Positions 1 through 9,155 are shown, numbered from the stretch's first letter. The stretch: DNA of 64,000 nucleotides from Blastocatellia bacterium (GCA_019695185.1 JAIBAN010000020.1:1-64000), one strand, 5' to 3'. The notes: generated by a model from the letters alone, not told the origin. Translations and numbers: made by a program.

Positions 1-19
1 ATCTGCTGATATTCGAAAA

Positions 20-87
20 CCCTGAACCCTGAACCCTGAACCCTGAACCCTGAACCCTGAACCCTGAACCCTGAACCCTGAACCCTG
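20..87. repeat. Heptamer tandem repeat, unit CCCTGAA, about 9.7 copies
   Basis: An uninterrupted run of the 7-bp unit CCCTGAA (TTCAGGG on the other strand) lies immediately upstream of the rdgB-like gene and ends 7 bases before its ATG. It leaves no normal ribosome-binding site, so it must form the mRNA leader if transcription starts upstream. Several other heptamer arrays with different units occur in intergenic DNA of this window. It resembles a telomere-type repeat but is internal to a bacterial sequence. Confidence 0.95.
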
Positions 88-94
88 TTTTTCC

Positions 95-634
95 ATGCAC
101 TTCACCTTTGTCACCCAATCTGTCAAAAAACATCAGGAGGCAGAGCGAATTCTGGGCTTAAAGCTGGAAACCTGCCCGCTTGACCTGCCTGAACTGCAAA
201 CCGTGGATGTTGAAAACGTCGTGGCGCACAAGGCCCGCTGTGCCTTTGAAGCCTTGGGCGGAAAACCGGTTTTGATTGAAGACACCGGGCTCTATCTGGA
301 AGCCTGGAACGGCCTGCCCGGAGCACTGGTGAAATGGTTTTTGGAACGGGTGGACGTTGGCGGCATGTGCCGGATGCTCGATGGGTTTCCCCAGCGGCGG
401 GCCTTTGCCAAAACCATTGTCGCCACCTTTGACGGCGAATTGAAATGTTATGAAGGGGTGGTCCAAGGTGAAATTTCCCTGGAGCCACGAGGGAAGAACG
501 GTTTTGGCTGGGACCAAATCTTCATTCCCGTCGGGTTTGACCGGACGTTTGCCGAGATGAGCGACGCCGAGAAGGATGGACTTTCCATGCGCGGCATGGC
601 GTTTCGAAAGCTGGCGCAAACCATCCACCACTAA
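95..634 (+). CDS. rdgB: RdgB/HAM1 family non-canonical purine NTP pyrophosphatase
   Basis: A 179-residue protein of the Ham1/ITPase family, cytosolic enzymes that hydrolyse ITP, XTP and dITP to the monophosphate plus pyrophosphate and keep damaged purines out of nucleic acids. Visible family landmarks are the N-terminal FVTQSVKKHQEAERIL phosphate-binding strand/helix, IEDTGLYLEAWNGLPG (acidic catalytic region followed by the PG turn and KWF, as in eukaryotic and archaeal-type members), and the C-terminal GFGWDQIFIP...TFAEM segment. The canonical SHR near the C-terminus reads SMR here. The length is slightly below the usual 190-200. The ATG follows directly after a heptamer array. The next gene starts 14 bases after its stop on the same strand. 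Confidence 0.88.
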   Translation: MHFTFVTQSVKKHQEAERILGLKLETCPLDLPELQTVDVENVVAHKARCAFEALGGKPVLIEDTGLYLEAWNGLPGALVKWFLERVDVGGMCRMLDGFPQRRAFAKTIVATFDGELKCYEGVVQGEISLEPRGKNGFGWDQIFIPVGFDRTFAEMSDAEKDGLSMRGMAFRKLAQTIHH

Positions 635-647
635 TCAATCCACGAAT

Positions 648-1526
648 ATGCCCCAACTTACTATTTGTCTGCTGGTTTGGTTGTTCTTATCACTTTCCGC
701 CCGGATTCAGACACCCCAGGTTGACCAACTACAAGACACACTCCACCAAGTCACGGAGAATGGTCAAGCAGCTCATTTGCTAACCAATTACACCTATACA
801 CTCAAAATCATTAAGCGCAAAACCGAAAAAAATGGTGTAACCAGAGTCGAATCGGAAACTTTTGAAGCCTATGCCCCCAGCACCATGGGAAGGCGTACCA
901 CCAAGTTTGTCTTGATTAAAACCAAAGAAAACGACCAACCGGTAGAGGCCAAAAAACTGGAGAAAGAACGGCTTAAAGCAGGGGAAAAGCTGCTGAAGGC
1001 AGATACGGAAGCGCAGAAAAATTCGGCCATTCCAGCACCACCTGTCAAACCAGGTCCAGGGGTGTACTTCACTGCTAAAATCAATGCTTTCATTGGGGCG
1101 GATTACCACTTGCGTATGACCACCTTGCTGTCGCAAAGCGAGTTCTCCGAGCCGCAAACCCTCTTTCTGAATGGCCGGGAAATCCTGGTTTTAAAGTATT
1201 GCCTCAAACCACAAGCCCAACTGGATAAAGAAGAACAGTTTCTGCGTCAGACTACGGGCACAATCTCTATTGACCGCAAAAGCCTGATTTTGGTGGAAGC
1301 CGAAGGCTGGCCGGTGAATGCTTCACTTCGTGGCGACAAGCCTGTTTTTCGGTATCAGCAAACCCAAATCAAAGACGGGTTCTGGCTTCCACGCCAAGTG
1401 GAAATCAATTGTTCGGGATATCCTTCCCTGTTTGGAAAATTGAGACAGGACTTCGCTTTCGAATTCAGTGAGTACAATCGTTTCCAGACTGAAGCCCAGG
1501 AAAAGGCCGATGCCAGCTCTCGATAA
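648..1526 (+). CDS. Secreted protein of unknown function
   Basis: I start this at the ATG at 648, not at the upstream in-frame ATG inside rdgB, because the shorter form opens with a clear signal peptide (MPQLTICLLVWLFLSLSA), giving 292 residues. The mature part has alternating beta-strand patterns (LTNYTYTLKIIKRK, ISIDRKSLILVEAEGWP) and a short Lys/Glu-rich helix near residues 100-130. The many paired beta strands carrying Tyr/Phe are loosely reminiscent of periplasmic LolA-like folds, but I cannot assign a family. It is close behind rdgB (14-bp gap) and meets the minus-strand gene tail to tail with only 2 bp between stops. Confidence 0.75.
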   Translation: MPQLTICLLVWLFLSLSARIQTPQVDQLQDTLHQVTENGQAAHLLTNYTYTLKIIKRKTEKNGVTRVESETFEAYAPSTMGRRTTKFVLIKTKENDQPVEAKKLEKERLKAGEKLLKADTEAQKNSAIPAPPVKPGPGVYFTAKINAFIGADYHLRMTTLLSQSEFSEPQTLFLNGREILVLKYCLKPQAQLDKEEQFLRQTTGTISIDRKSLILVEAEGWPVNASLRGDKPVFRYQQTQIKDGFWLPRQVEINCSGYPSLFGKLRQDFAFEFSEYNRFQTEAQEKADASSR

Positions 1527-1528
1527 GT

Positions 1529-2044
1529 TCAGGTAAGGCCCACAAGTGAGCGCGAATAACGGATTCGCTCCGGGTCGGCTTTTCCCGCTATCAACTCCCG
1601 CAGGCATTCCTGTACCTCATCCATCAAAGGCGTATCCGGGTCTGAAAGGAGTTTGGCCGGGTCACGCCAGCATTCAAACCAGGGTTGGGCAACTTCCAGA
1701 AAATACTGCTCCACCAGTTTGGCGCATTTTTGGTGCGAAACCGGCGTGGTGGTAAACCCGAATTTGACCGGCTTTCCATTTGGTTTTGCTGCCGGTGTAA
1801 AAGTGTAGGTCGAGGGACCATTCAGCCCAAATGCAATCAACGGGTCATTGAGCACCCGAATTCCCAGTGAAACCAGATAATGCGGGCTGTATCCCTGGAG
1901 GTTGAAATACATGGCTTCAAGGACCAAGGGCTGTTCCCGGAAAAACAGGCCGTCTCTGGCCCAGGTGAACCCCTGAGGCTGCAGCAGGGTTTCCACCTCT
2001 CTCAAAACGAGTTGATTGCAGTGCTGACGCTCTTTTTCATTCAT
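1529..2044 (-). CDS. Hypothetical protein, 171 residues
   Basis: A soluble 171-residue protein without signal peptide. An N-terminal helix (EKERQHCNQLVLREVETLL) leads into a strand-rich core (FTWARDGLFFREQPLVLEAMYFNLQGYS) with the general look of DUF4304-like proteins, but that assignment is a guess. The start lies 9 bases after the stop of the TonB-dependent receptor gene, so the two are probably co-transcribed with this gene second. No catalytic motif is visible. Confidence 0.7.
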   Translation of the reverse strand: MNEKERQHCNQLVLREVETLLQPQGFTWARDGLFFREQPLVLEAMYFNLQGYSPHYLVSLGIRVLNDPLIAFGLNGPSTYTFTPAAKPNGKPVKFGFTTTPVSHQKCAKLVEQYFLEVAQPWFECWRDPAKLLSDPDTPLMDEVQECLRELIAGKADPERIRYSRSLVGLT

Positions 2045-2053
2045 AAGCAGGTG

Positions 2054-5000
2054 TTAAAAAACCAGCTTCAAGGCAAATTGAATCACCCGTTGACCACCGG
2101 AACCAATGCGCGGGCTACCGGCTGCCACATCCGGCGTCCGGGAAAACGTGCCAAAGGTTGGGGAAAGTAAATTGGTTTCCGGCAGGGCAAAATTCGGATG
2201 GTTGAAAATATTAAAGAATTCCGAGCGAAATTGAAGGTTCAGGTTTTCCTTAATCCGCATGTTTTTGAAGGCGGAAAAATCAAAGTTGACAAACTTTGGT
2301 CCGCGAAAGGTATTGCGACCCAGATTCCCATATTGACCCGGCAGCGGAACCAGCTTTTCAAGCGGAACCGTCAACCGCAGGCCGCCTTTTCCATCCGGCA
2401 CAAAGGCCCCCGGAATGTCATTCGGGCGTTGTTCATTGAGCGGATTGCCATCCAGCGCGGCATCCGTCCCCAGCCGCACGGAAAAGGGTTGACCGCCTTG
2501 GGCCGTCGTGATGCCGTTAACCTGCCAGCCGTCAATCAACGCCAGGGTGATGCCTTTGGTATTCGCTCCAAAACGCTTGCCGCGTCCAAAAGGCAAATCC
2601 CAGGTGAAGCTGTTGGTAAAGCGATGCCGCACGTCAAAGGGTGAATTAGCTTTTTCCGCCCGCAGGTTCCGGCTGTCCTGCGGAAAACCGGAGCTTCCGG
2701 TAAAGCCGAAGATGTCCGAAGCATTGTCAATCGAGTGTGACCACGTGTAGGCAAATGAAAACGAAAGCTGGTCTTTGACCCGTCCGCTCAATCTGGTTTG
2801 CAGGGAATGATACGTCGAGACGGCGGCAGCTTCCTGTTCCTGAATCAAGTCAATTCCGCCCACATCAACCTTATTGAGTAAAAACTGCTTTCCGGAAAGC
2901 TGCGTCGGACGCCGGTCAAAGATGTTGCGGTTGTCGGATTCGCCCGGATAAAAAACCGCCTGATTGATGTCCCGGTTGAGCAGTTGCTTGACGCCACGGG
3001 TGGCAAAATACCCGATTTCAAAGGCTATCCCGCCGGGCAGTTCCTTTTGCAGATTGAGATTCCATTGAAAGCTGTAGGGTGTGCGAAGTCGCGGGTCAAT
3101 CGTAATCAAGGCGGGTCCGGCATCGGCAAAATCGGGCACCTGCGGCACATCGGCAAAGACGCTGCCCAATTGGCCCGGTTCGGGGTCGGTTCCAAACAAC
3201 GGATAAAATTGCACCGAAGCGGGCGGGTTAAAGGTCAGATTGAACGGCACGTTGCCAAACAGCAGGTCATAAAACATCCCGGCCCCGCCCCGAATGACAA
3301 AATTCTTTTTGGCAAACGGAGTCCAGGCAAACCCCACACGGGGAGCAAAATTGTTGTGGTCGCCAGCGAACAGACCTTCCCGGTCGTTGAAAAATCCGCG
3401 TTCGGGAGTGAAATTCGTCAGTCTTCCGCTCGCTTTGGGGACCGTGTTCAGTTCATACCGCAATCCCAGATTGAGGGTCAGCCCCGGACGTGCCTTCCAG
3501 TCATCCTGCACGAAGAAATAATAGTTGGATTGCCGAATCGGCGGCGCGGTCAAGCCTCTGGTGATAAAAGTGGTTTGCGGCGAGGGTGTGCCCTGCAAAA
3601 AATCATAGATTGGTGAAACACCGCTCACCGAACCGTCAAACGTGATGGTTCCGGCAAAGCTGAAATCCTGGAAGCCGTTGAGTTGCACCCGCCGAATATC
3701 CAACCCCGTTTTGATGGTGTGGGACCCACGGGTGAGGCTGAGGGAATCCGTCACCTGATAGGTGTTCAATCCGTCACCAAAGGGAAAAATATTGCTGTTG
3801 CCAAGTGAGGAAAATCCGGAAATCACGATTTGCGGCAACGCCGTGTTGCGCGGGTCGAGCGGATTGGTCGGCAATCCCAGCGTAGCCGGATTGGTTTTAT
3901 CTTCACCGGTCAGCAAATCAACCACACGGCCAAAGGAAAACCGGGCTTCGTTGACCACGGTTCCGTTAAAGACATGGGTTTCCGAAAGTGTGAAATTCTG
4001 GGTTCGGCCTACGGAAAACTGCCCGAAACCGGGAACCTGCGAGGCTCCGCTTGAGGTGCCCGAAGTTGAAAGCACGGGCGTAAACGTGTTGGTGTCGTTA
4101 ATCAGGTAGCGGGCCGACCATGTGTCGTTTGAGCTTTGGTTGTAATCAACTCGGATTAACCCGTTGTCGTTGCGATTGCGAATCGTACGATTTGAAATGA
4201 AGTTACCAAACGAGGAATTCGTATTTGGCGCAGGAAACAGCCGCAATAAATTGAGAGAAACCGGGTCAGGCTGCAAAGGGGGGGCATTGATAAAACCAAA
4301 AAAATTGCCTGGCACATTGGTGAAAATCGTATTCCCCACCCGTGAGCGGATACCTTCATAACTCATGAAGAAAAATGCTTTATTTTTCTTTATCGGACCT
4401 CCAAAGACTCCGCCAAACTGAGTCAGGATAAATTTGGAGTCCGGTGCATTCCCGGCATTCTCAAAAAAATTGCGGGCGTCAAACACATTGTTCCGGTGGA
4501 ATTCAAACAGGGTGCCGTGAAAGTCATTCGTGCCCGAACGGGTCGCCACATTGACCACCGCGCCGGAGTTGCGGCCATATTCGGCGCTGAAGGTGCTGGT
4601 CAGAATCGTGAATTCCTGAATGGCATCCACATTCACAAACGACGCAGCATTGTTGTTGATGGGCTGGTTATTGTCGGCTCCGTCAAGCTGGTAATTGGCT
4701 GCCCGGTCACGCTGGCCTCCGACGCTGAAGGCTCCGACAAAGGAACCTCCCTCGGAACCGCCGCCACCAGGAGCCACGCTGACGCCGGGAATCAACGCCC
4801 CAAGCTGGAGAAAATTCCGTCCGTTGAGGGGCAGTTCGGTGATTTTTTTGTTGTCAATGACGGTGCTTTGCTGCGCGGTTTCGGTCGCAATTTCAGTTTT
4901 TGCGACGACAACCTCCAAATAATCATCGGTTTGTTTGCTCAACCCCAAGGTAAAATCAAGTCGAATCTCCTGATTGATATTGAGCCGGGCAATGCTGCCT

Positions 5001-5299
5001 GAAATCTTCTCAAATCCGGAAGCTTCGAAAGAAAGCTCATATTCACCAATCGGCATGGCGGAAAAACGGTAATTCCCATTCCCATCAGTAGTTGTGGTTC
5101 GGGTGAAATTCGTTTTGGTTTGTTTTGCGGTGACAGTTGCACCCGCAATCACTGCCCCGGAAGGGTCAAAGACCGTCCCCACAATCACTCCGGTTGTTTC
5201 TGCATAAAGAGGTGAACCACACCAGAGCATCACCCAGCCAATCACAACAAGCGCAACCACTTGCGCCACTCCCCGGAGCGACTGCCGCAACATGTTCAT
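2054..5299 (-). CDS. TonB-dependent receptor-like outer membrane protein with carboxypeptidase regulatory domain (Oar-like)
   Basis: A 1,081-residue outer-membrane protein. After a signal peptide ending near SPLYAE comes a CarboxypepD_reg-like beta-sandwich (GVIVGTVFDPSGAVIAGATV, about residues 36-120), then a plug domain (ELPLNGRNFLQLGALIPGV, SVGGQRDRAANYQLDGADNN, AEYGRNSGAVVNVATRSGTN) and a large beta-barrel up to the C-terminal FALKLVF with a terminal aromatic residue. This architecture is greatly expanded in Acidobacteriota and is usually annotated as Oar-like or TonB-dependent receptor; substrates are generally unknown. No TonB box is obvious. The upstream side (5300-5573) holds a palindromic repeat element rather than a recognisable regulator. 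Confidence 0.9.
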   Translation of the reverse strand: MNMLRQSLRGVAQVVALVVIGWVMLWCGSPLYAETTGVIVGTVFDPSGAVIAGATVTAKQTKTNFTRTTTTDGNGNYRFSAMPIGEYELSFEASGFEKISGSIARLNINQEIRLDFTLGLSKQTDDYLEVVVAKTEIATETAQQSTVIDNKKITELPLNGRNFLQLGALIPGVSVAPGGGGSEGGSFVGAFSVGGQRDRAANYQLDGADNNQPINNNAASFVNVDAIQEFTILTSTFSAEYGRNSGAVVNVATRSGTNDFHGTLFEFHRNNVFDARNFFENAGNAPDSKFILTQFGGVFGGPIKKNKAFFFMSYEGIRSRVGNTIFTNVPGNFFGFINAPPLQPDPVSLNLLRLFPAPNTNSSFGNFISNRTIRNRNDNGLIRVDYNQSSNDTWSARYLINDTNTFTPVLSTSGTSSGASQVPGFGQFSVGRTQNFTLSETHVFNGTVVNEARFSFGRVVDLLTGEDKTNPATLGLPTNPLDPRNTALPQIVISGFSSLGNSNIFPFGDGLNTYQVTDSLSLTRGSHTIKTGLDIRRVQLNGFQDFSFAGTITFDGSVSGVSPIYDFLQGTPSPQTTFITRGLTAPPIRQSNYYFFVQDDWKARPGLTLNLGLRYELNTVPKASGRLTNFTPERGFFNDREGLFAGDHNNFAPRVGFAWTPFAKKNFVIRGGAGMFYDLLFGNVPFNLTFNPPASVQFYPLFGTDPEPGQLGSVFADVPQVPDFADAGPALITIDPRLRTPYSFQWNLNLQKELPGGIAFEIGYFATRGVKQLLNRDINQAVFYPGESDNRNIFDRRPTQLSGKQFLLNKVDVGGIDLIQEQEAAAVSTYHSLQTRLSGRVKDQLSFSFAYTWSHSIDNASDIFGFTGSSGFPQDSRNLRAEKANSPFDVRHRFTNSFTWDLPFGRGKRFGANTKGITLALIDGWQVNGITTAQGGQPFSVRLGTDAALDGNPLNEQRPNDIPGAFVPDGKGGLRLTVPLEKLVPLPGQYGNLGRNTFRGPKFVNFDFSAFKNMRIKENLNLQFRSEFFNIFNHPNFALPETNLLSPTFGTFSRTPDVAAGSPRIGSGGQRVIQFALKLVF

Positions 5300-5408
5300 C
5301 GAATTGTTCCTTTGGTGAATTGTGAAAAGACGTGCTGGAAACGGAGATCAGAAAATACAGGCAGAAAGCCTTGGCGTCCAGCCTTCAACGGCTGGTTTTC
5401 CTATTTGT

Positions 5409-5562
5409 AAGCATTCCGGCAGGAATGCTTTTTGGAGTGCGGCGACTTGTCGCCGCTTTCATTGGGGGCGACTTGTCGCCACCACCTAAAATCTGTTCAC
5501 GTCACAAAACCCGGCGACAAGTCGCTGGGAACCAAAGCGGCGACAAGTCGCCGCACTCCAAA
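5409..5562. repeat. Nested palindromic repeat element (REP/MITE-like)
   Basis: Between the divergent-side leader of the TonB receptor and the stop of the permease gene lies a nested set of palindromes. A terminator-like hairpin (GCATTCC, GGCA loop, GGAATGC, then TTTTT) at 5411-5434 runs into a motif TTTGGAGTGCGGCGACTTGT continuing to 5460. Its near-exact reverse complement sits at 5533-5562. Two inner copies of the GGCGAC/GTCGCC palindrome are at 5465-5480 and 5511-5525. The whole can fold into one long cruciform. A second family with the same outer TTTGGAGT frame is found between sbcD and sbcC. Confidence 0.88.
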
Positions 5563-5573
5563 CTTCCAATCCT

Positions 5574-8102
5574 TTATTCGCTACGCAAAACACCCAATGG
5601 TTTTTTGAGGACCACATCCACCGTCGAAACAATCCCCACCAGCACCACCAGCAGGACCGTTGCCAGCACCCCAATCAGATTGGTCGCGGGCAGCCAATGC
5701 CAACTGATTTTGAGAATTTTGACCGTCACCGCCCAGGCAAGCCCAACGGCGGCACCTGAACCGACCAGACCGGCCAATAATCCCAGAATTCCATACTCGA
5801 CACAGGCAATCAGAAAAATGGTGTTCCGCTGGGCTCCGAGGGTTTTCAAAATCGCGGTTTCGTAGCGCCGCTGCAATTTACTCAGCGCAATCGAACCCAC
5901 CAGAATCAGCACACCACACAAAAAAACAAACCCGCCAATGAAGGAAATCGCCAGGGTAAAGCCGTTGATGATGGCTTTTGAACGTTGCAGAATATCCAGC
6001 ACGTCAATCACCGTGATATTGGGAAACCGCCGGACAATTTCAGCCTGAAGCCTGGTTCGCCCGGCGGCTTCAGCCGGGCCTTTGATTCCGGCAATGAAGG
6101 TATGTGGCGCACTTTCGAGCACACCCGGACGGAACAAAATGACAAAGCCGGTGCGAGAGTTGCGCCAGTCCACCTTGCGCAAGCTGGAGATGCGGGCCGT
6201 GATTTTGCGCCCCAGCACATCCACGGTCAGAGTGTTTCCCACTTTCAACCCGGTGCTTTGGTAGAGCGCTTCTTCAACCGACACTTCCGGTTCCGGGCTT
6301 GGCGTCCGGTCCCAAAAGGTTCCCGCCACAATCCGCTCATTCGGCCCCAGTTTATCTGTGTAGGTAATCGTGTATTCGCGTCCCAGGCGATTTCGTTCCG
6401 CTTCGCTTTTGAGCGATTCCAGCTCAATCGGAGCCCCGTTAAGCGCCACCAACCGCGCCCGGAGGGTTGGCACCAGTTCAACTTTGGCGGGTGAAGCCTG
6501 CGAGAGCAACTCAAAAACCGGGTGCTGCTGGTCGGGCTGGATGTCAATCAGAAACATATCCGAGGCATTCTGCAACAAGGTGAAGTTGAACTCCGTCAGC
6601 AGATTCTGTTGAATCAGATTGACCGCCATGATGAAAAAAACGCCCAACCCGGTGGAAAGGACAATCACCCGCGTCTGATTTCCCGGACGGTAGAGATTGT
6701 TGATGCCCTGCCGCAGCACAAACACCGGCAGCACCCGCATCCCGCGCAATCCGGTTATCAGCAACCAGCTTACCGCCAGCAGAACCAGTCCGGTTCCGGC
6801 CAATCCGGCCAGAAAGTAGGCTCCCACCCGGAACGACCCGGCCTGCCATGCCGCCACCGCCACCAGTCCCGCCACCACCAGCAGGCTCGTGACCCAGCGC
6901 AACCAGTCAAACCGGATGGCCGGCTGGCTGGTTTCCCCCCGGAGCAACAAAAGCGGTTTGATGTGCCTGATTTCCAGCAGCGGCACGATGGAGAACAAAA
7001 ATGCAATCAACAGTCCAACCCCAAATCCCTGGACGACTGCCGCCCGCGTCACCCGAAAAGCAATGGCAATCGGAAAGTCTGTCAGGAAATATTTGGGAAC
7101 CAGCCACACTGTCACAAACGCCAAGCCTACGCCAAAAGCACAGCCGGTGACCGCCAACAGAGCCACCTGGGTCAGGTAAATGCCCAGAATTCCCCGGCTG
7201 CTGCTGCCCAGGCATTTCAAAACCGCGATGGATTTCATGCGCTGGGCGATAAAAACCTGGATTACACTGGAAACCCCGATTCCTCCCAGAATCAGCACAA
7301 TCAGCCCAGCCAGACTGAAAAAGTTTTCCACCTGGGTAAATTGGGCATTTAACTGGTCCTGTGATTCCCGAAAGGATTTGATTGCAACCAGTTCGGTTTT
7401 GAGGGCCTGTTTGAGTTTCTCATTGAGCGGCTGGACCGCAGCTTCCGGCACCTTGAGGAGCAACCGGAACCGGCCTCTGGTGCCATAGGTAAACAAACCG
7501 CTTTCAGTCAGGTCTTTACGGTCCACCAGCACGCGCGGACCAAGACTGAAGGCAGTCAGCCCCGACCCAGGGTCATCCTGAATGACCCCGCGAATCTGAA
7601 ACGGAGTCGCGCCGATTTTGACCCAATCCCCCACCTTTGCCTGCAACTGAAAGAGCAATCCCGGCTGCGCCACAATTCCGTGATTGCGGAGCAGGTCATG
7701 GGAAAACACAGTTCCATCGGCCAGTGTGATGGTGCCATAAAACGGGTAGCCGGCTTCCACTCCGCGCAACTCAACCCGTGCCGTAATGTCGGTTCCTTCA
7801 GTGACCGGACGGCACATGGTCGGAGTTTCCAGCACCTGATTTCGGACCACCCCGACTGTTCCTGCCAATATCGGTTCAATCAGCGCCCATTGGGCCGGGG
7901 TCCATTCCCGGCGGCTGGAAATTTCAATGTCTGCCGCCATCAGGGAGCGGGCTTCGAGGGTGACACTGGTATTGACGCTGTGAATCAGCGACCGCAGGCT
8001 GACAATCGAGCCAACCCCAATCGCAATACAAAGAAAGAACAGAATCAGCCGCCGCCAGGAGGCTTTCAGTTCACTGAGGGCCATGCGGAAAACAAATTTC
8101 AT
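5574..8102 (-). CDS. ybbP: ABC transporter permease, FtsX/MacB superfamily (YbbP-like)
   Basis: An 842-residue inner-membrane permease. The open frame extends upstream to 8204, but that part is an encoded 7-bp repeat; MKFVFRMALSELKASWRRL at 8102 is the standard N-terminus of this family. One TM segment is followed by a periplasmic domain, a block of TM helices (LIVLILGGIGVSSVIQVFIA and following), a second large periplasmic domain and a final TM block (ISFIGGFVFLCGVLILVGSI; IGVLATVLLVVLVGIVSTVD): two FtsX modules, as in E. coli YbbP (about 800 residues). In E. coli tesA, ybbA and ybbP are neighbours; here tesA precedes it on the same strand and the ATPase is divergent. These transporters are thought to move lipids or lipoproteins; the substrate here is unknown. 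Confidence 0.88.
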   Translation of the reverse strand: MKFVFRMALSELKASWRRLILFFLCIAIGVGSIVSLRSLIHSVNTSVTLEARSLMAADIEISSRREWTPAQWALIEPILAGTVGVVRNQVLETPTMCRPVTEGTDITARVELRGVEAGYPFYGTITLADGTVFSHDLLRNHGIVAQPGLLFQLQAKVGDWVKIGATPFQIRGVIQDDPGSGLTAFSLGPRVLVDRKDLTESGLFTYGTRGRFRLLLKVPEAAVQPLNEKLKQALKTELVAIKSFRESQDQLNAQFTQVENFFSLAGLIVLILGGIGVSSVIQVFIAQRMKSIAVLKCLGSSSRGILGIYLTQVALLAVTGCAFGVGLAFVTVWLVPKYFLTDFPIAIAFRVTRAAVVQGFGVGLLIAFLFSIVPLLEIRHIKPLLLLRGETSQPAIRFDWLRWVTSLLVVAGLVAVAAWQAGSFRVGAYFLAGLAGTGLVLLAVSWLLITGLRGMRVLPVFVLRQGINNLYRPGNQTRVIVLSTGLGVFFIMAVNLIQQNLLTEFNFTLLQNASDMFLIDIQPDQQHPVFELLSQASPAKVELVPTLRARLVALNGAPIELESLKSEAERNRLGREYTITYTDKLGPNERIVAGTFWDRTPSPEPEVSVEEALYQSTGLKVGNTLTVDVLGRKITARISSLRKVDWRNSRTGFVILFRPGVLESAPHTFIAGIKGPAEAAGRTRLQAEIVRRFPNITVIDVLDILQRSKAIINGFTLAISFIGGFVFLCGVLILVGSIALSKLQRRYETAILKTLGAQRNTIFLIACVEYGILGLLAGLVGSGAAVGLAWAVTVKILKISWHWLPATNLIGVLATVLLVVLVGIVSTVDVVLKKPLGVLRSE

Positions 8103-8107
8103 AAAGA

Positions 8108-8320
8108 CAGGACTGAGGACTGAGGACTGAGGACTAAAGAAGGACTGAGGACTGAGGACTGAGGACTGAGGACTGAGGACTGAGGACTGAGGACTGAGTA
8201 TCAATAAAGGGCAAATCAGATTCGATTTGATAATTTCAAATTGGATTTTACTCAGTCCTCAGTCCTCAGTCCTCAGTCCTGCCTTCGCCCTCAGTCCTCA
8301 GTCCTCAGTCCTCAGTCCTT
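8108..8320. repeat. Head-to-head heptamer arrays (ACTGAGG / CCTCAGT)
   Basis: 8108-8198 is a tandem array of the heptamer ACTGAGG with one 7-base interruption (AAAGAAG) that keeps the phase. 8250-8320 is the same heptamer in reverse orientation (CCTCAGT), also interrupted once. The two arms, separated by a 51-bp AT-rich spacer, can pair into a long hairpin. The right arm overlaps the last codons of tesA: its TGA stop is part of a GGACTGA unit. The left arm stops 5 bp before the ybbP start. Confidence 0.95.
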
Positions 8321-9031
8321 CTTAAGAGTTGGTTCCAAAACGCTCCAGACATTTTGGGTAACGATGGCCACACCAGCCGGATTGGGGTGAATACCGTCCT
8401 CCTGGTTGAGTTCGGTTTTCCCGGCAACGCCTTCCAGAAAGAACGGAACGAAAGGCGTTTTGTACTGACGGGCTAAATCACCATAGACGTTATGAAATTC
8501 CTTGATGTAATCAGGCCCGTAGTTTGGCGGCGCTTCCATGCCGGTCAAAATCACAGTGATGCCTTTCTTTTGGGCCTTTTCAATGATGATGGCCAGATTT
8601 CGCTTGAGTTCGGCCACGGGCAGACCACGCAAACCGTCATTTCCGCCAAGTTCCACAATCACATATCGGACGTTCCCTTCCAGTGACCATTCCAACCGGC
8701 TGACGCCTCCAGCGGACGTATCGCCCGACACACCGGCGTTGACCACTTCGTAGGCGAATCCCTTTTCATCCAGCTTTTTTTGAAGCTGGGCCGGAAACGC
8801 CTGGTCAATCGTCAATCCGTACCCGGCGGTCAGGCTGTCGCCCAGAGCCACAATTTTGGGAAAATTGGAACGATTTGTTGCCGGCGGCGTCTTAATGGCT
8901 GGTGAAACCGGAACAACCGGGGGAGGTTCCTTCCCAACCGAAGGTTGACTGGTGCATCCTGCCGTAGCTCCAATCCAGGCAACCAGACAAAAAACCAACC
9001 CGACACGTACGTGAATCCGAATTTTTTCCAT
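8312..9031 (-). CDS. tesA: TesA-like GDSL arylesterase/lysophospholipase, lipoprotein
   Basis: A 239-residue SGNH-hydrolase. The N-terminal segment (VFCLVAWIGATAGC) has a lipobox, so it is probably a lipid-anchored periplasmic enzyme. All blocks of the family are present: block I VALGDSLTAGYG with the nucleophile Ser, block II VNAGVSGDTS (oxyanion Gly), block III VIVELGGNDGLRG (Asn), block V DGIHPNPAGV with the catalytic Asp and His. Members hydrolyse short acyl esters, thioesters and lysophospholipids. It lies upstream of the ybbP-like permease on the same strand and divergently from the ybbA-like ATPase, matching the conserved tesA/ybbA/ybbP neighbourhood. The stop codon is supplied by a heptamer repeat unit. 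Confidence 0.92.
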   Translation of the reverse strand: MEKIRIHVRVGLVFCLVAWIGATAGCTSQPSVGKEPPPVVPVSPAIKTPPATNRSNFPKIVALGDSLTAGYGLTIDQAFPAQLQKKLDEKGFAYEVVNAGVSGDTSAGGVSRLEWSLEGNVRYVIVELGGNDGLRGLPVAELKRNLAIIIEKAQKKGITVILTGMEAPPNYGPDYIKEFHNVYGDLARQYKTPFVPFFLEGVAGKTELNQEDGIHPNPAGVAIVTQNVWSVLEPTLKKD

Positions 9032-9155
9032 AAACTCAACAGTGAAATTGTTCTTTCCTTATGGTGAACACCAAATCAACCGAAATCAGGTGCGATTGGC
9101 CATGTGTGACTTGAAACAGGCACAAAGCGTCAGTGTTTCTCTTTTGGGAACATTT

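Noticed and set aside
20-87. A telomere or linear replicon end
   Set aside because: The array is followed directly by normal genes and is embedded in sequence on both sides, with other heptamer arrays of different sequence elsewhere.
8103-8204. 34-residue N-terminal extension of the permease (Ser-Pro-Gln-Val-Leu repeats)
   Set aside because: It is translation of the 7-bp repeat array; the family N-terminus begins at 8102.
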